Assembly (NCBI GenBank): GCA_963843605.1
Contig: CAWJLA010000001.1
Location: forward strand, 992,001-1,056,000
Source of the DNA: FEN-1297 sp963843605
GTDB lineage: Bacteria > Bacteroidota > Ignavibacteria > Ignavibacteriales > Ignavibacteriaceae
Length of the DNA: 64,000 bases
Direction of reading: 5' to 3'
Under the pieces are notes generated by a model. The model made no database searches, was not told the origin of the DNA, and saw only the letters and a program-made list of their open reading frames with translations. The position numbers and the translations under genes were made by a program. Shown one piece after another: positions 54,909 to 63,678 of this stretch (the stretch's first letter is position 1; the number at the start of each line of letters is the position of its first letter).

Positions 54909-56381
54909 CTATTTGATTCGTTTTATTTCAACTCTCCTGTTCAATGCTCTTCCTGCCGCCGTCTCATTGCTTGCAATAGGATCGGCTTTACCGTAGCCTA
55001 CAACTTTGAATCTGTTTCTGTCAAGGCCTTTTGATATAAAATAATCCACTACCGATTCAGCTCTTTCCAGAGAAATCTTTTTATTTATCATATCGGAACC
55101 GGTATTATCCGTATAACCTTCAATCAGCCACATACTCTCCGGATTTTCTTCCATAAAATTAACCAATAATTCCAGCTTAGGATATGCGGTAGAAAGCAAT
55201 TCCGATTTTCCTGAAGCAAAGCCGGCGCTAGCGCTTAAAGTATAATTCTTAATTTCATGTTTCGTTTCGACTTTTACCTCATTTATTTCCTCAGGGCATC
55301 CGTTTGAATCTACTTTTACTCCGGGAGCAGTGTTTGAGCATTTATCTTTGTAATCCGGTACACCGTCATGATCCGAATCAAGAGGGCAGCCGTTTTCATC
55401 TACCTGCACATTAAAGGGTGTATGAGGACATTTATCCTTGTAATCCGGCACACCGTCTCCGTCAGTATCCAGCGGACAGCCTAAATCATCAACCTTAACT
55501 CCGTGCGGAGTATCCGGACAAATGTCTTTGTAGTCGGGCACACCGTCTCCGTCGGAATCAAGCGGACACCCGTTGACATCTACCTTAACTCCTTTGGGCG
55601 TGTCGGGACATTTATCCATATAGTCGGGAACACCGTCGTTATCCGAATCAAGCGGACATCCGTTGACATCTACTTTAACACCGGATGGCGTTCCCGGGCA
55701 ATCGTCGCGTGAATCAGGCACACCGTCGTTATCCTTATCCTGATCGGCAAAAAACGAGAATGAAAAACCTGCGCTGGTATAATAGAAGAAATCATTATTT
55801 GTACCGAGAGCTTTATCATCAAGATAATCGGAAGGACCTAGTTGAATACCGCCGCTTAAGTTGAAACTAAGATTGCCCGTAATCATTATTCTTAATCCCA
55901 GCTCGCCCGAATAATTTATTTCCGATTTTTTATAAACTCCTTTATTATTATTAGGGAGTTTACTTCCGTTTTCGCCGAAGGGATCAAACCATAAATAAGA
56001 AACTCCCGTGAATAAATACGGGAAGAAATCATCTTTTATAGACAGGCTGTAAACAATACCGCCGCCGGCAAAAGACATCTTGGTCCTGAATATATTCGGA
56101 ACCAGACTATTGTCTCTGCCCGCAATATATCCGCCGCCGGCAAATCCTCTGAACCCGAACGAGCTGAGAGTGTTCGTCGGGATGAAATATTCTAATGAAA
56201 TTCTGCCGAGGTAATCCGGTTTTGCTATCGAATAATCGGTTTGTCCTATCGCTGTTCCGCCGTCTACGGTTAAAACCATTGTACCCGAATAAGCGTTGTA
56301 TTTTCTTCCTTGATCGTATTGCGAGTATGCGACGGCTGAAATCGAAAGGAAAAGAAAAATAGCCCCGGTAATGAATTTCAT
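54909..56381 (-). CDS. OmpA-family protein with thrombospondin type 3 repeats
   Basis: 490 aa outer-membrane protein. Signal peptide ends SISAVAYSQ. Residues 25-215 form an OmpA-like barrel; five TSP3 calcium-binding repeats follow (about 216-365, units like DSDNDGVPDYMDKCPDTPKG). The C-terminal OmpA domain binds peptidoglycan: WLIEGYTDNTGSDMINKKIS, LERAESVVDYFISKGLDRNR, then GRALNRRVEIKRIK. Serves as a wall-outer membrane tether. The TSP3 DNA repeats (about 55286-55738) could recombine and change length. Confidence 0.94.
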   Translation of the reverse strand: MKFITGAIFLFLSISAVAYSQYDQGRKYNAYSGTMVLTVDGGTAIGQTDYSIAKPDYLGRISLEYFIPTNTLSSFGFRGFAGGGYIAGRDNSLVPNIFRTKMSFAGGGIVYSLSIKDDFFPYLFTGVSYLWFDPFGENGSKLPNNNKGVYKKSEINYSGELGLRIMITGNLSFNLSGGIQLGPSDYLDDKALGTNNDFFYYTSAGFSFSFFADQDKDNDGVPDSRDDCPGTPSGVKVDVNGCPLDSDNDGVPDYMDKCPDTPKGVKVDVNGCPLDSDGDGVPDYKDICPDTPHGVKVDDLGCPLDTDGDGVPDYKDKCPHTPFNVQVDENGCPLDSDHDGVPDYKDKCSNTAPGVKVDSNGCPEEINEVKVETKHEIKNYTLSASAGFASGKSELLSTAYPKLELLVNFMEENPESMWLIEGYTDNTGSDMINKKISLERAESVVDYFISKGLDRNRFKVVGYGKADPIASNETAAGRALNRRVEIKRIK

Positions 56382-56524
56382 TTTCTCTCCCGCTGTTTAT
56401 TGTAAATTTTAAAATAAATTTAAATTTATTTTATTCCATTACCAAGAAAATTGTTTCTTATGCTTGTTATCGGACGCAAAGAGTATAGTGCAATATTGAC
56501 GATACTTTAAGCGTCAATATCCAG

Positions 56525-56549
56525 TAGATAGAAGCTAGTAGCTAGTGGC
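56525..56549. repeat. Short word array before the gmd stop
   Basis: AGATAGAAGCTAGTAGCTAGTGGC reiterates TAGTAGC words 26 bp beyond the gmd stop (56575). It resembles the other gene-end word arrays but is short. Confidence 0.4.
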
Positions 56550-56574
56550 CGTTATCTATATAATTTAACCTTGC

Positions 56575-57702
56575 TCAATATCCTCTTCTAAGAACTTTAT
56601 CAAGATCGGATTTTATCATTATCTTCACAAGTTCGGGAAATTTTGTTTTGGCTTCCCAATTCAAAACCTCTTTCGCTTTTTTCGGATTACCTATCAATAA
56701 GTCAACTTCGGTAGGACGGTAGTAATTGGGGTCCACACCTACAACCTCATCGCCTGCTTTTAAAGAAGTGGATAAAGAAAATTTATAATTATTTTTATTT
56801 TCTTTTAGATTAATTAATTGTTCTGCCTTGTCAAAGTTTATCGATTTAATTACTCCTTTTTCTTCGCTTCCGCTGCTCAGCCAGTCAAGTTCAACTCCCA
56901 GTTCACGGAAAGTCAATTCAATAAATTCTTTAACAGTATGAGTCTCACCCGTAGCCAGCACAAAATCATCGGCTTTATCGTGATTCAATATTCTCCACAT
57001 GCCTTCGCAATATTCCGGTGCAAAACCCCAGTCTCTTTTCGCATCCAGATTTCCTAAAAGGAGTTTTGATTGAAGTCCGGCCGAAATTCTGGATACGGCT
57101 CTCGTTATTTTTCTGGTTACAAATGTTTCGCCTCTTCTCGGTGATTCATGGTTGAACAATATTCCGTTGGAGGCAAAGATATTATAAGCCTCCCTGTAAT
57201 TAACAATTATCCAGAATCCGTAAAGCTTGGCAACCCCGTAAGGAGAGCGTGGATAAAAAGGAGTTTTTTCCGTCTGCGGTACTTCCTGCACCTTTCCGTA
57301 TAATTCACTTGTAGAAGCCTGGTAGAATTTTACCTGTCTCAATCCGACTTCGCGAATAGCATCCAAGAATCTCAAAGTTCCCAGCCCGTCAACCTGCGCT
57401 GTATAATCGGGAACTTCAAAGGATACTTTTACATGGCTCTGCGCGGCAAGGTTATAAATTTCGTCGGGAGCAATTTTTTCCAGAAGACGGTTCATATTGC
57501 TGGTATCGACGAGATCTCCGTAATGAAGGAACATCTTTTTATTTAGTATATCTCTGTCGGCATAAAGATGGTCTATTCTTGCGGTATTAAACGAGCTGCT
57601 TCTTCTAATTATACCGTGAACCTCGTAACCTTTTTCCAATAATATTTCGGTTAGATAACTGCCGTCCTGCCCGGTAACGCCGGTGATTAATGCTTTTTTC
57701 AT
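56575..57702 (-). CDS. gmd: GDP-mannose 4,6-dehydratase
   Basis: NADP-dependent SDR that converts GDP-D-mannose to GDP-4-keto-6-deoxymannose. 375 aa. TGVTGQDGSYLTEILLEKGY (cofactor loop), HYGDLVDTSNMNRLL, catalytic region QASTSELYGKVQEVPQTEKT with PFYPRSPYGVAKLYG (YxxxK), and NHESPRRGETFVTRKITRAV are family hallmarks. With fcl two genes upstream it makes GDP-L-fucose (or GDP-colitose-like precursors) for surface polysaccharide. A four-helix gene and arrays separate gmd from fcl. Confidence 0.96.
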   Translation of the reverse strand: MKKALITGVTGQDGSYLTEILLEKGYEVHGIIRRSSSFNTARIDHLYADRDILNKKMFLHYGDLVDTSNMNRLLEKIAPDEIYNLAAQSHVKVSFEVPDYTAQVDGLGTLRFLDAIREVGLRQVKFYQASTSELYGKVQEVPQTEKTPFYPRSPYGVAKLYGFWIIVNYREAYNIFASNGILFNHESPRRGETFVTRKITRAVSRISAGLQSKLLLGNLDAKRDWGFAPEYCEGMWRILNHDKADDFVLATGETHTVKEFIELTFRELGVELDWLSSGSEEKGVIKSINFDKAEQLINLKENKNNYKFSLSTSLKAGDEVVGVDPNYYRPTEVDLLIGNPKKAKEVLNWEAKTKFPELVKIMIKSDLDKVLRRGY

Positions 57703-57717
57703 TAAAAGTTCCTTTTA

Positions 57718-57872
57718 CAATTAAAAAGTACAAATTAAAAATTAAAAAATTTTAAATATCTCTATGTTATCAAAATATTTATTTGAAACTAAAAATTAAA
57801 AGTACTTTTAAAACATTAATTAAAATTTTGTCAACTTGTGCTTTTTAATTTGTACTTTTTAATTTTTAATTG
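57718..57872. repeat. Word array 2, left (between gmd and the four-helix gene)
   Basis: 155 bp opening CAATTAAAAAGTACAAATT and closing AATTTTTAATTG. It is internally palindromic at its ends and begins right after the TGA of the four-helix gene (57873). About 90% like the array at 58232-58384 in direct orientation. Confidence 0.9.
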
Positions 57873-58217
57873 TCAAACAGATACCTTCGTACAAATTTTC
57901 CCTAATGTTTTTTTCAATTCTTCCGATTCTTGTACTAATTTATCTCCTTTTATAATATTCCCGATCTTAAGTTCTTTCAATATACGTAACCAATAATTTG
58001 ATTCCCGCATTTCTTTTAAAGATACCTTTACCTTATTCCGGAAATCGGCTTTTGAAGCGGCTGCCTGAGATTCCTCGTAATTTGCACCGCTCGATGTCGA
58101 AGATTTTATTAATTGAAATTTAATAATTTTACCTGCCGCTGAATTGTCTATTTCATTTATATATTTTATCACTTCAACAGCAAAATTAAATAGTCTGTTG
58201 CCGAGTCCCCTATCCAT
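57873..58217 (-). CDS. Four-helix bundle protein (S23/IVP family), cassette 2
   Basis: 114 aa from ATG 58217 (AAAAGGGG 6 nt upstream; the frame also reaches a less likely start at 58247). RGLGNRLFNFAVEVIKYINE, then FQLIKSSTSSGANYEESQAA and ASKADFRNKVKVSLKEMRES match the family, including the SSTSSGANYEE turn and NYWLRILKEL helix. This subgroup is the short GANYEE type, distinct from cassette 1 (GANIAEG). It lies between fcl and gmd and is bracketed by ~154-bp direct repeats. Confidence 0.92.
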   Translation of the reverse strand: MDRGLGNRLFNFAVEVIKYINEIDNSAAGKIIKFQLIKSSTSSGANYEESQAAASKADFRNKVKVSLKEMRESNYWLRILKELKIGNIIKGDKLVQESEELKKTLGKICTKVSV

Positions 58218-58223
58218 ATTTAG

Positions 58224-58232
58224 CCCCTTTTT
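58224..58232 (-). promoter_or_regulatory. AAAAAGGGG ribosome-binding leader, cassette 2
   Basis: AAAAAGGGG, 6 nt, ATG 58217. Matches the leaders of cassettes 1 and 3. Confidence 0.85.
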
Positions 58233-58384
58233 AATTAAAAAGCACAAATTAAAAATTAAAAAATTTTAAATATTTCTACGTTATCTAAAAATTTATTTGA
58301 AACTAAAAATTAAATATTCTTTAAAACATTAATTTAAATTTTGTCAACTTATGTTTTTTAATTTGTACTTTTTACTTTTTAATT
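58232..58384. repeat. Word array 2, right (fcl side)
   Basis: Direct-repeat partner of 57718-57872. It overlaps the end of fcl: the last codons of that gene (Ile-Lys-Lys-stop at 58372) are written in its AATTAAAAAGTA word. Confidence 0.9.
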
Positions 58385-59322
58385 GAAAGAAACCACTCAT
58401 AGGTTCTCCTAATTCCTTCTTCCAGAGATGTCTTATGCTTCCACCCAAGTGAATGTATTTTGGAGACGTCCATTAGCTTTCGCGGGGTTCCGTCCGGCTT
58501 CGAGGAGTCGAATTCTATTTTGCCGTTAAAACCGGTAACACCGGCGATGATATCCGCTAACTCTTTTATTGTCAGATCCTCACCGGTACCTATATTTATC
58601 TGAGATATTCCCAGTTCGTAGAGATCTTTAGCATTAATATTCTCGGTCAAAAATACAATTGCTTCGGCAAGATCGTCAACGTATAAAAATTCTCTTTTGG
58701 GTTTTCCGGATCCCCAAATAGTTACGGAATTATTTCCGTTCTTTGCTTCATGAAATTTTCTTAACAGCGCGGGAAGTACATGCGATGTCTGCAGATTAAA
58801 ATTATCGTTAATGCCGTAAAGATTTGTAGGCATTGCAGAAAAGAAATTTGCGTTATACTGTCTATAATAATTTTCGCATAATTTTATTCCGGCAATTTTA
58901 GCAATCGCATAAGGTTCGTTGGTAAATTCCAGATAATCCGAAAGCAGGTATTCTTCCTTCAGCGGCTGGGGAGCTAATTTGGGATAAATGCATGAACTGC
59001 CGAGAAATACCAATTTCTCAACGCCGCTTTTGTATGCGGCTTCTATAATGTTCGCTTCTATCATCAGGTTATCATAAATAAATTCCGCCCTGTAAGTATT
59101 ATTAGCCAGAATGCCGCCTACTTTAGCCGCAGCTACAATTACGATTTCGGGTTTTTCTCCGTTAAAAAAATTTTCTACTTCCGATTGTCTAATTAAATTC
59201 AATTCAGAAAAATCTTTAAGAAGCAGATTATTGTAACCCTTCGCTTCCAGTTTTCTTCTGATAGCCGACCCGACCATTCCGTTATGACCGGCTATATAAA
59301 CCTTTTTTTTACTTAGATTCAT
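58372..59322 (-). CDS. fcl: GDP-L-fucose synthase
   Basis: Epimerase-reductase that finishes GDP-L-fucose. 316 aa. Cofactor loop VYIAGHNGMVGSAIRRKLEA, VGGILANNTYRAEFIYDNL, LGSSCIYPKLAPQPLKEEYL, active-site EPYAIAKIAGIKLCENYYRQ (Tyr-x3-Lys), and WGSGKPKREFLYVDDLAEA are diagnostic. It acts right after Gmd, in line with the gene order. The C-terminal SIKK is encoded in repeat sequence; the family's end is variable, so function should be unaffected. Confidence 0.96.
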   Translation of the reverse strand: MNLSKKKVYIAGHNGMVGSAIRRKLEAKGYNNLLLKDFSELNLIRQSEVENFFNGEKPEIVIVAAAKVGGILANNTYRAEFIYDNLMIEANIIEAAYKSGVEKLVFLGSSCIYPKLAPQPLKEEYLLSDYLEFTNEPYAIAKIAGIKLCENYYRQYNANFFSAMPTNLYGINDNFNLQTSHVLPALLRKFHEAKNGNNSVTIWGSGKPKREFLYVDDLAEAIVFLTENINAKDLYELGISQINIGTGEDLTIKELADIIAGVTGFNGKIEFDSSKPDGTPRKLMDVSKIHSLGWKHKTSLEEGIRRTYEWFLSIKK

Positions 59323-59481
59323 TCTATATATCCGTGTTTTTACGTTGCATTAAATTATCATAAGAAATGATGAGAGATACAGGAAAAAGGATACCGGATA
59401 AACACAATTTTATTTATGCTTTGCATCTGCATCCCGAACCACCTATTGCGCATCATGACTTTTATTTATATAAATTAAATT

Positions 59482-60663
59482 TTATCCTAAAATAAATTCC
59501 GCTATCTTATCAACCACATACTTCAGCTGATCATCCGACAATTCCGGATAGATAGGTAATGCCAATGAAGTATTTGCCGCTGTTTCAGCTATAGGGAAAT
59601 CACCCTCTTTATATCCAAGATCCGAGAAACATTCCTGCAAATGGAAGGGAACGGGATAATAGATTTCCGTAGCTACTTCTTTTTCCGTCAAAAACTTTTT
59701 CAATTCATCTCTTTTTTCAACACGAATTATGAACTGGTTATAGATATGGTAGTTGGTTGGTTGTGGTTTGTTGTTTGTAGTCGGTTGATAAACCGCTTTT
59801 GGTAAGAGTACCTTATTTTTATTATCATAAGAAGTGCGACCGGTTTCTTCGGCCAGGCCGGCTTCGATAAAATATTTCGTGTAAGTTGCCGCGTTTTTTC
59901 TGCGCTGTTCTGACCATGCATCCAGGTGCGGCATTTTTACATTTAATACGGCAGCCTGTATAGCATCTATCCTGAAATTGCCGCCGATAATTTTATGATA
60001 ATATTTAGGTTCGGCACCGTGGTTTCTGAGTATCTTTAATTTTTTTCCGAGTTCTTCGTTATTTGTAACTACTAACCCGCCGTCGCCGAAACATCCGAGG
60101 TTTTTGCTGGGGAAAAATGAAAAACAACCGAGGTCGCCGATAGTACCCACATGTTTACCGTCTTTGTACTGAACACCGATTGCCTGGGCGGCGTCTTCAA
60201 TTACCTTTAAGTTATGTTTCTTTGCAATTGCAGTTATCTCATCCATCGCACAGCTTTGTCCGTACAGATGAACCGGAATTATTGCTTTTGTCTTTGAGGT
60301 TATTCTTTTTTCTACATCATCCGGATTTAAATTAAAAGTAACAGGATCCACTTCGGCAAAAACAGGCGTTGCATTTAATCTTGATACTACTCCGGCAGTT
60401 GCAAAAAACGAATATGTCGGTACTATCACTTCGTCTCCCGGCTGCAGATCAATTGCCATTAATGCAATTAAAAGAGCATCGGTTCCGGATGATACTCCGA
60501 CAGCGGCTTTTGCGCCAAGGTATTCGCAAAAGGCATTTTCCATCTTGTCAACTTCGGGACCTAGTATAAAATACTGCGACTCGGCTGTTTTTAACAAGGC
60601 TTCGTCAAGTTCTTTTTTTAATGATTTATATTGCGGTTTAAGATCTAATAAAGGAACTTTCAT
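59482..60663 (-). CDS. DegT/DnrJ/EryC1/StrS sugar aminotransferase with an inserted repeat segment
   Basis: PLP enzyme that transaminates a nucleotide-linked keto sugar. The first ATG is at 60678, but GGGAG sits 8 nt before ATG 60663 (MKVPLLDLKPQY), the usual start; 393 aa. KAIIPVHLYGQSCAMDEITA, VIEDAAQAIGVQYKDGKHVG, GDLGCFSFFPSKNLGCFGDG (PLP lysine), and NFRIDAIQAAVLNVKMP are family motifs. Around VYQPTTNNKPQPTNYH (DNA 59749-59788) it carries a low-complexity insert written in ACCACAACC/ACAAACAAC words. Specific sugar unknown. Confidence 0.94.
   Translation of the reverse strand: MKVPLLDLKPQYKSLKKELDEALLKTAESQYFILGPEVDKMENAFCEYLGAKAAVGVSSGTDALLIALMAIDLQPGDEVIVPTYSFFATAGVVSRLNATPVFAEVDPVTFNLNPDDVEKRITSKTKAIIPVHLYGQSCAMDEITAIAKKHNLKVIEDAAQAIGVQYKDGKHVGTIGDLGCFSFFPSKNLGCFGDGGLVVTNNEELGKKLKILRNHGAEPKYYHKIIGGNFRIDAIQAAVLNVKMPHLDAWSEQRRKNAATYTKYFIEAGLAEETGRTSYDNKNKVLLPKAVYQPTTNNKPQPTNYHIYNQFIIRVEKRDELKKFLTEKEVATEIYYPVPFHLQECFSDLGYKEGDFPIAETAANTSLALPIYPELSDDQLKYVVDKIAEFILG
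59749..59788. repeat. Word array inside the aminotransferase gene
   Basis: TTGGTTGGTTGTGGTTTGTTGTTTGTAGT-type words, in frame, coding Gln/Pro/Thr/Asn. The same word family flanks cassette 1. Confidence 0.75.
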
Positions 60664-60678
60664 TTTTAAAACTCCCAT

Positions 60679-60907
60679 TTTTGGTTGAGTAAATTTACGA
60701 AAAAAACCGGTAGGTAGTATGTTGTTTGTAGTCCGTCATCCCAGGTGAGAAAGGAAATAATCACTTCTAATTTGTTTACGATAATATTTGAGTTCTGAAT
60801 TACACAACCCGGAATTTAAAATCCAATTATTCCATTCACTGTTATTTTGATTAAACACTTGAAATTATCATCTTTAACCAAATACAACAAACCACAAATG
60901 ATATACT
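60679..60907. other. Gap between rfbC and the aminotransferase
   Basis: Contains two word clusters (GGTAGGTAGTATGTTGTTTGTAGTC at 60709-60733; AATACAACAAACCACAAATG near 60882-60900). Between them is a 40-codon minus-strand frame (FNQNNSEWNNWILNSGL, then ELKYYRKQIRSDYFLSHLG) of unknown origin, perhaps a gene remnant. Confidence 0.5.
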
Positions 60908-61462
60908 TTACTTACCGTAGATAAAATCTTTATTTATTTCCCTAAATAAACTCCCCTCCTTATCCTTCGGTGAAACAATAGGATTATCGATTCGCCAGTC
61001 GATATTCAGATCGGGATCGTTATAGATTATGCTGCGCTCATGTTCTTTGCTGTAATAGTTAGTACATTTATACATAAAAAAGGCTTCGTCGGATAATACC
61101 GAGAAGCCGTGCGCAAACCCGGCCGGGATCCAGAATTGTATATGGTTGTCACCGGACAATTCGATAGCCAGATGCTTCCCGAAAGTAGGTGAACCGTAAC
61201 GTATATCAACGGCAACATCCAGTACTTTACCTTTGAGTACCTGACAAAGTTTTCCCTGTGCAAAATCTCCTGCCTGGTAATGCAATCCCCGCACCGTTCC
61301 GTACTTGGATTTTGATATATTATCCTGAACGAACTCAGCATCCAGTCCGTGTTCGGAATATTTCTTATTGCTGTAAGATTCAAAAAAAAATCCCCTTTCG
61401 TCACCGAAAACGTCGGGATGAATTATAAGTAAACTTTCAATATCTGTTTTTTCTATTTTCAT
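60908..61462 (-). CDS. rfbC: dTDP-4-dehydrorhamnose 3,5-epimerase
   Basis: 184 aa cupin-fold epimerase of dTDP-L-rhamnose synthesis (RmlC). IIHPDVFGDERGFFFESYSN, FVQDNISKSKYGTVRGLHYQ (catalytic His), GKLCQVLKGKVLDVAVDIRY, QFWIPAGFAHGFSVLSDEAF, and MYKCTNYYSKEHERSIIYND (catalytic Tyr region) are all diagnostic. Its pathway partner rfbA is upstream; rfbB and rfbD are not in the window, so they must lie elsewhere or be replaced by other steps. Confidence 0.95.
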   Translation of the reverse strand: MKIEKTDIESLLIIHPDVFGDERGFFFESYSNKKYSEHGLDAEFVQDNISKSKYGTVRGLHYQAGDFAQGKLCQVLKGKVLDVAVDIRYGSPTFGKHLAIELSGDNHIQFWIPAGFAHGFSVLSDEAFFMYKCTNYYSKEHERSIIYNDPDLNIDWRIDNPIVSPKDKEGSLFREINKDFIYGK

Positions 61463-61499
61463 ATTTCTTTAATAATTTTTAGGATAATTTAAAAAAGTT

Positions 61500-61547
61500 A
61501 ACGGCTTAAGCTTCTCTTATTCAAACACATTGAAGCAAAAGCCGTAA
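61500..61547. repeat. Hairpin between the tandem repeats and rfbC
   Basis: ACGGCTTAAGCTTC and GAAGCAAAAGCCGT face each other (12 of 14 paired). No T-run on the minus-strand exit; it may be a processing or attenuation structure ahead of rfbC. Confidence 0.5.
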
Positions 61548-61604
61548 ATATCAGTTACATAGACAAAAAATGTTGATTGATTCAAGTGTATTAATCAATT
61601 CCGG

Positions 61605-62363
61605 CAATCGTGAATCTAAAATCCAAAGGCACTAATTTTTCACAGTATTATTATTATGGTTTTCTCAGTGATACTCTGTGATTCCTCTTTGAAACTCAGG
61701 CTCCCAAGACCTAAAAAAGTATCACAGAGTTCCACTGAGTCCGCACGGAGTTCCACTGAGGTGAAAATTAATAATTTCTTACTAAAACAATATTCGAAAA
61801 TATTCAATCTTCAATCTAAAATCCAAAGGCACTAATTTTTCACAGTATTATTATTATGGTTTTCTCAGTGAGACTCTGTGATTCCTCTGTGAAACTCAGT
61901 GCTCTCAAAACCTAAAAAAGTATCACAGAGTTCCACTGAGGTGAAAATTAATAATTTCCTACTAAAACAATATTCGAAAATATTCAATCTTCAATCTAAA
62001 ATCCAAGGGCACTAATTTTTCACAGTATTATCATTATGGTTTTCTCAGTGAGACTCTGTGATTCCTCTTTGAAACTCAGTGCTCCCAAAACCTAAAAAAG
62101 TATCACAGAGTTCCACCGAGGTGAAAATTAATAATTTCTTACTAAAACAATATTCGAAAATATTCAATCTTCAATCTAAAATCCAAGGGCACTAATTTTT
62201 CACAGTATTATTATTATGGTTTTCTCAGTGAGACTCTGTGATTCCTCTGTGAAACTCAGTGCTCCCAAGACCTAAAAAAGTATCACAGAGTTCCACTGAG
62301 GTGAAAATTAATAATTTCCTACTAAAACAATATTCGAAAATATTCAATCTTCAATCATCAATC
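61605..62363. repeat. Tandem repeat: four ~180-bp units between rfbA and rfbC
   Basis: Unit starts (TATTCAATCTTCAATCTAAA) fall at 61801, 61981 and 62161, and a truncated one at 62341. The first unit (61605-61800) has a 20-bp extra TCCGCACGGAGTTCCACTGA. Each unit holds an internal hairpin, CTCAGTGAGACTCTGTGAT facing ATCACAGAGTTCCACTGAG, with AATATTCGAAAATATT at the junction. Units are about 97% alike, so the expansion is recent. The last word supplies the final codons of rfbA. Confidence 0.93.
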
Positions 62364-63207
62364 TTTCCAAATAATCCCTGTAAGAAGATTTAGGATATGA
62401 ATTAACTAATGCCGCATACTGTTCTTTATTTATAAACTTCATGTGGTAAGCAATTTCTTCGATGCAGGCTACTTTAAGTCCCTGTCTTTGTTCTATAACC
62501 CCGAAAAAGTTGGCCGCCTGCAGAAGAGCTTCCGGCGTGCCGGTGTCCAGCCATGCTATTCCGCGTCCGATTTTTTCTACTTTTAATTTTTTTTGCTGCA
62601 GATATTCTTTATTAACGTCTGTTATTTCAAGTTCTCCGCGGGCCGACGGTTTTAAATTTTTCGAGATATTCACGACTTCATTATCATAAATATAAATTCC
62701 CGGCACCGCATAACTTGATTTCGGCAATTTTGGTTTTTCTTCGATAGATATTGCATGACCTTCTTTATCGAACTCAACAATACCGTAGCGCTGCGGATCA
62801 GTTACCTGATAGCCGAAAATGGTTGCATATTCATTAGTTTTAAGGGCGTTATAAAAGAAATTAAAATTCCCGTAGAAAATATTATCGCCTAAAACCAGCG
62901 TAACACTGTCGTCTTTAATAAATTCCTCTCCCAGTATAAATGCCTCCGCAATTCCGTTCGGCGCTTCTTGAACTTTGTAGTCTATTGTAAGTCCGAGCTG
63001 CGAACCGTCGCCGAACAACTGACGGTAAAGAGGTATTGTTTCTTCGTTGGAGATTATTAAAATATCTTTAATACCGCCAAGCATTAAACTTGACAAAGGA
63101 TGATATATAAGCGGTTTGTCATAAATTAATGCCAGCTGTTTGCTGTATACTTTTGTTACCGGATATAACCGTGATCCGGATCCGCCGGCAAGGATTATTC
63201 CCTTCAT
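62344..63207 (-). CDS. rfbA: Glucose-1-phosphate thymidylyltransferase
   Basis: 287 aa nucleotidyltransferase that makes dTDP-glucose (RmlA). KGIILAGGSGSRLYPVTKVY (nucleotide-binding loop), SKQLALIYDKPLIYHPLSSL, LGDNIFYGNFNFFY (metal Asp), VVEFDKEGHAISIEEKPKLP-like segment, AVPGIYIYDNEV, and GRGIAWLDTGTPEALLQAAN are family motifs. The C-terminal codons Ile-Glu-Asp-stop are in the repeat word ATTGAAGATTGA. It provides the activated sugar for rfbC's pathway and likely for the surface polysaccharide. Confidence 0.96.
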   Translation of the reverse strand: MKGIILAGGSGSRLYPVTKVYSKQLALIYDKPLIYHPLSSLMLGGIKDILIISNEETIPLYRQLFGDGSQLGLTIDYKVQEAPNGIAEAFILGEEFIKDDSVTLVLGDNIFYGNFNFFYNALKTNEYATIFGYQVTDPQRYGIVEFDKEGHAISIEEKPKLPKSSYAVPGIYIYDNEVVNISKNLKPSARGELEITDVNKEYLQQKKLKVEKIGRGIAWLDTGTPEALLQAANFFGVIEQRQGLKVACIEEIAYHMKFINKEQYAALVNSYPKSSYRDYLERLMIED

Positions 63208-63227
63208 GTCTACTCTTCTTATTAATT

Positions 63228-63280
63228 GACGATTTACGATTGAAGATTTACGATTGAAGAATGAAGATTTGTAAATTTTG
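63228..63280. repeat. Word array 3, left (between rfbA and the four-helix gene)
   Basis: GATTTACGATTGAAGATTTACGATTGAAGAATGAAGATTTG, a 14-bp word in tandem. It is the inverted partner of the array near 63756-63813. Confidence 0.88.
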
Positions 63281-63321
63281 ATCTTTATTATTTAAATACG
63301 AATATGATAAAAATTTTATTT

Positions 63322-63672
63322 TCAATTTCCGCGCGCTGTTTTTCTTGAAGCAATAAAAATTGATGTTAATTCATGCGCTTCATTTCTAAGTTTCTCGAGC
63401 ATAATTGAGTTAAACAATTTTTCATCATTTATAAATTCCAACCAAAATTCGGTTTCGTCTGATTCTTCAATCACGATACTAAGTTTAGAAATAAATGAGG
63501 CTTTACTCTGAGCCAAGCAGGTTGCCCTATAATTTGCAGCCACTGAAGTACTGCATCTTATTAATTGATTTTGGATATGATTACACAAACTGTTTTTAGG
63601 AAGTGATACACCGAGTTTAACGCAATTATGAGCAAAGATTTTCGTACGGTTTATTAAATCATTTTTATTCAT
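63322..63672 (-). CDS. Four-helix bundle protein (S23/IVP family), cassette 3
   Basis: 116 aa. DLINRTKIFAHNCVKLGVSL, then CNHIQNQLIRCSTSVAANYR and AQSKASFISKLSIVIEESDE, then TEFWLEFINDEKL is the same family as cassette 2 (RCSTSVAANYR is the turn, EFWLEFI the third helix), but clearly diverged in sequence. AAAAAGGGG stands 6 nt before ATG 63672. It lies between a barrel gene and rfbA. The three copies in the window are different subfamilies, so they are not recent duplicates of one another. Confidence 0.9.
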   Translation of the reverse strand: MNKNDLINRTKIFAHNCVKLGVSLPKNSLCNHIQNQLIRCSTSVAANYRATCLAQSKASFISKLSIVIEESDETEFWLEFINDEKLFNSIMLEKLRNEAHELTSIFIASRKTARGN

Positions 63673-63678
63673 TTTCTT

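Noticed and set aside
54909..56381. TSP3 region as a novel repeat protein
   Set aside because: The five calcium-binding repeats followed by an OmpA domain are a common architecture in this phylum.
61605..62363. 180-bp tandem repeat as CRISPR or as satellite centromere
   Set aside because: No spacers, only four units, and located inside an operon; a simple tandem duplication fits better.
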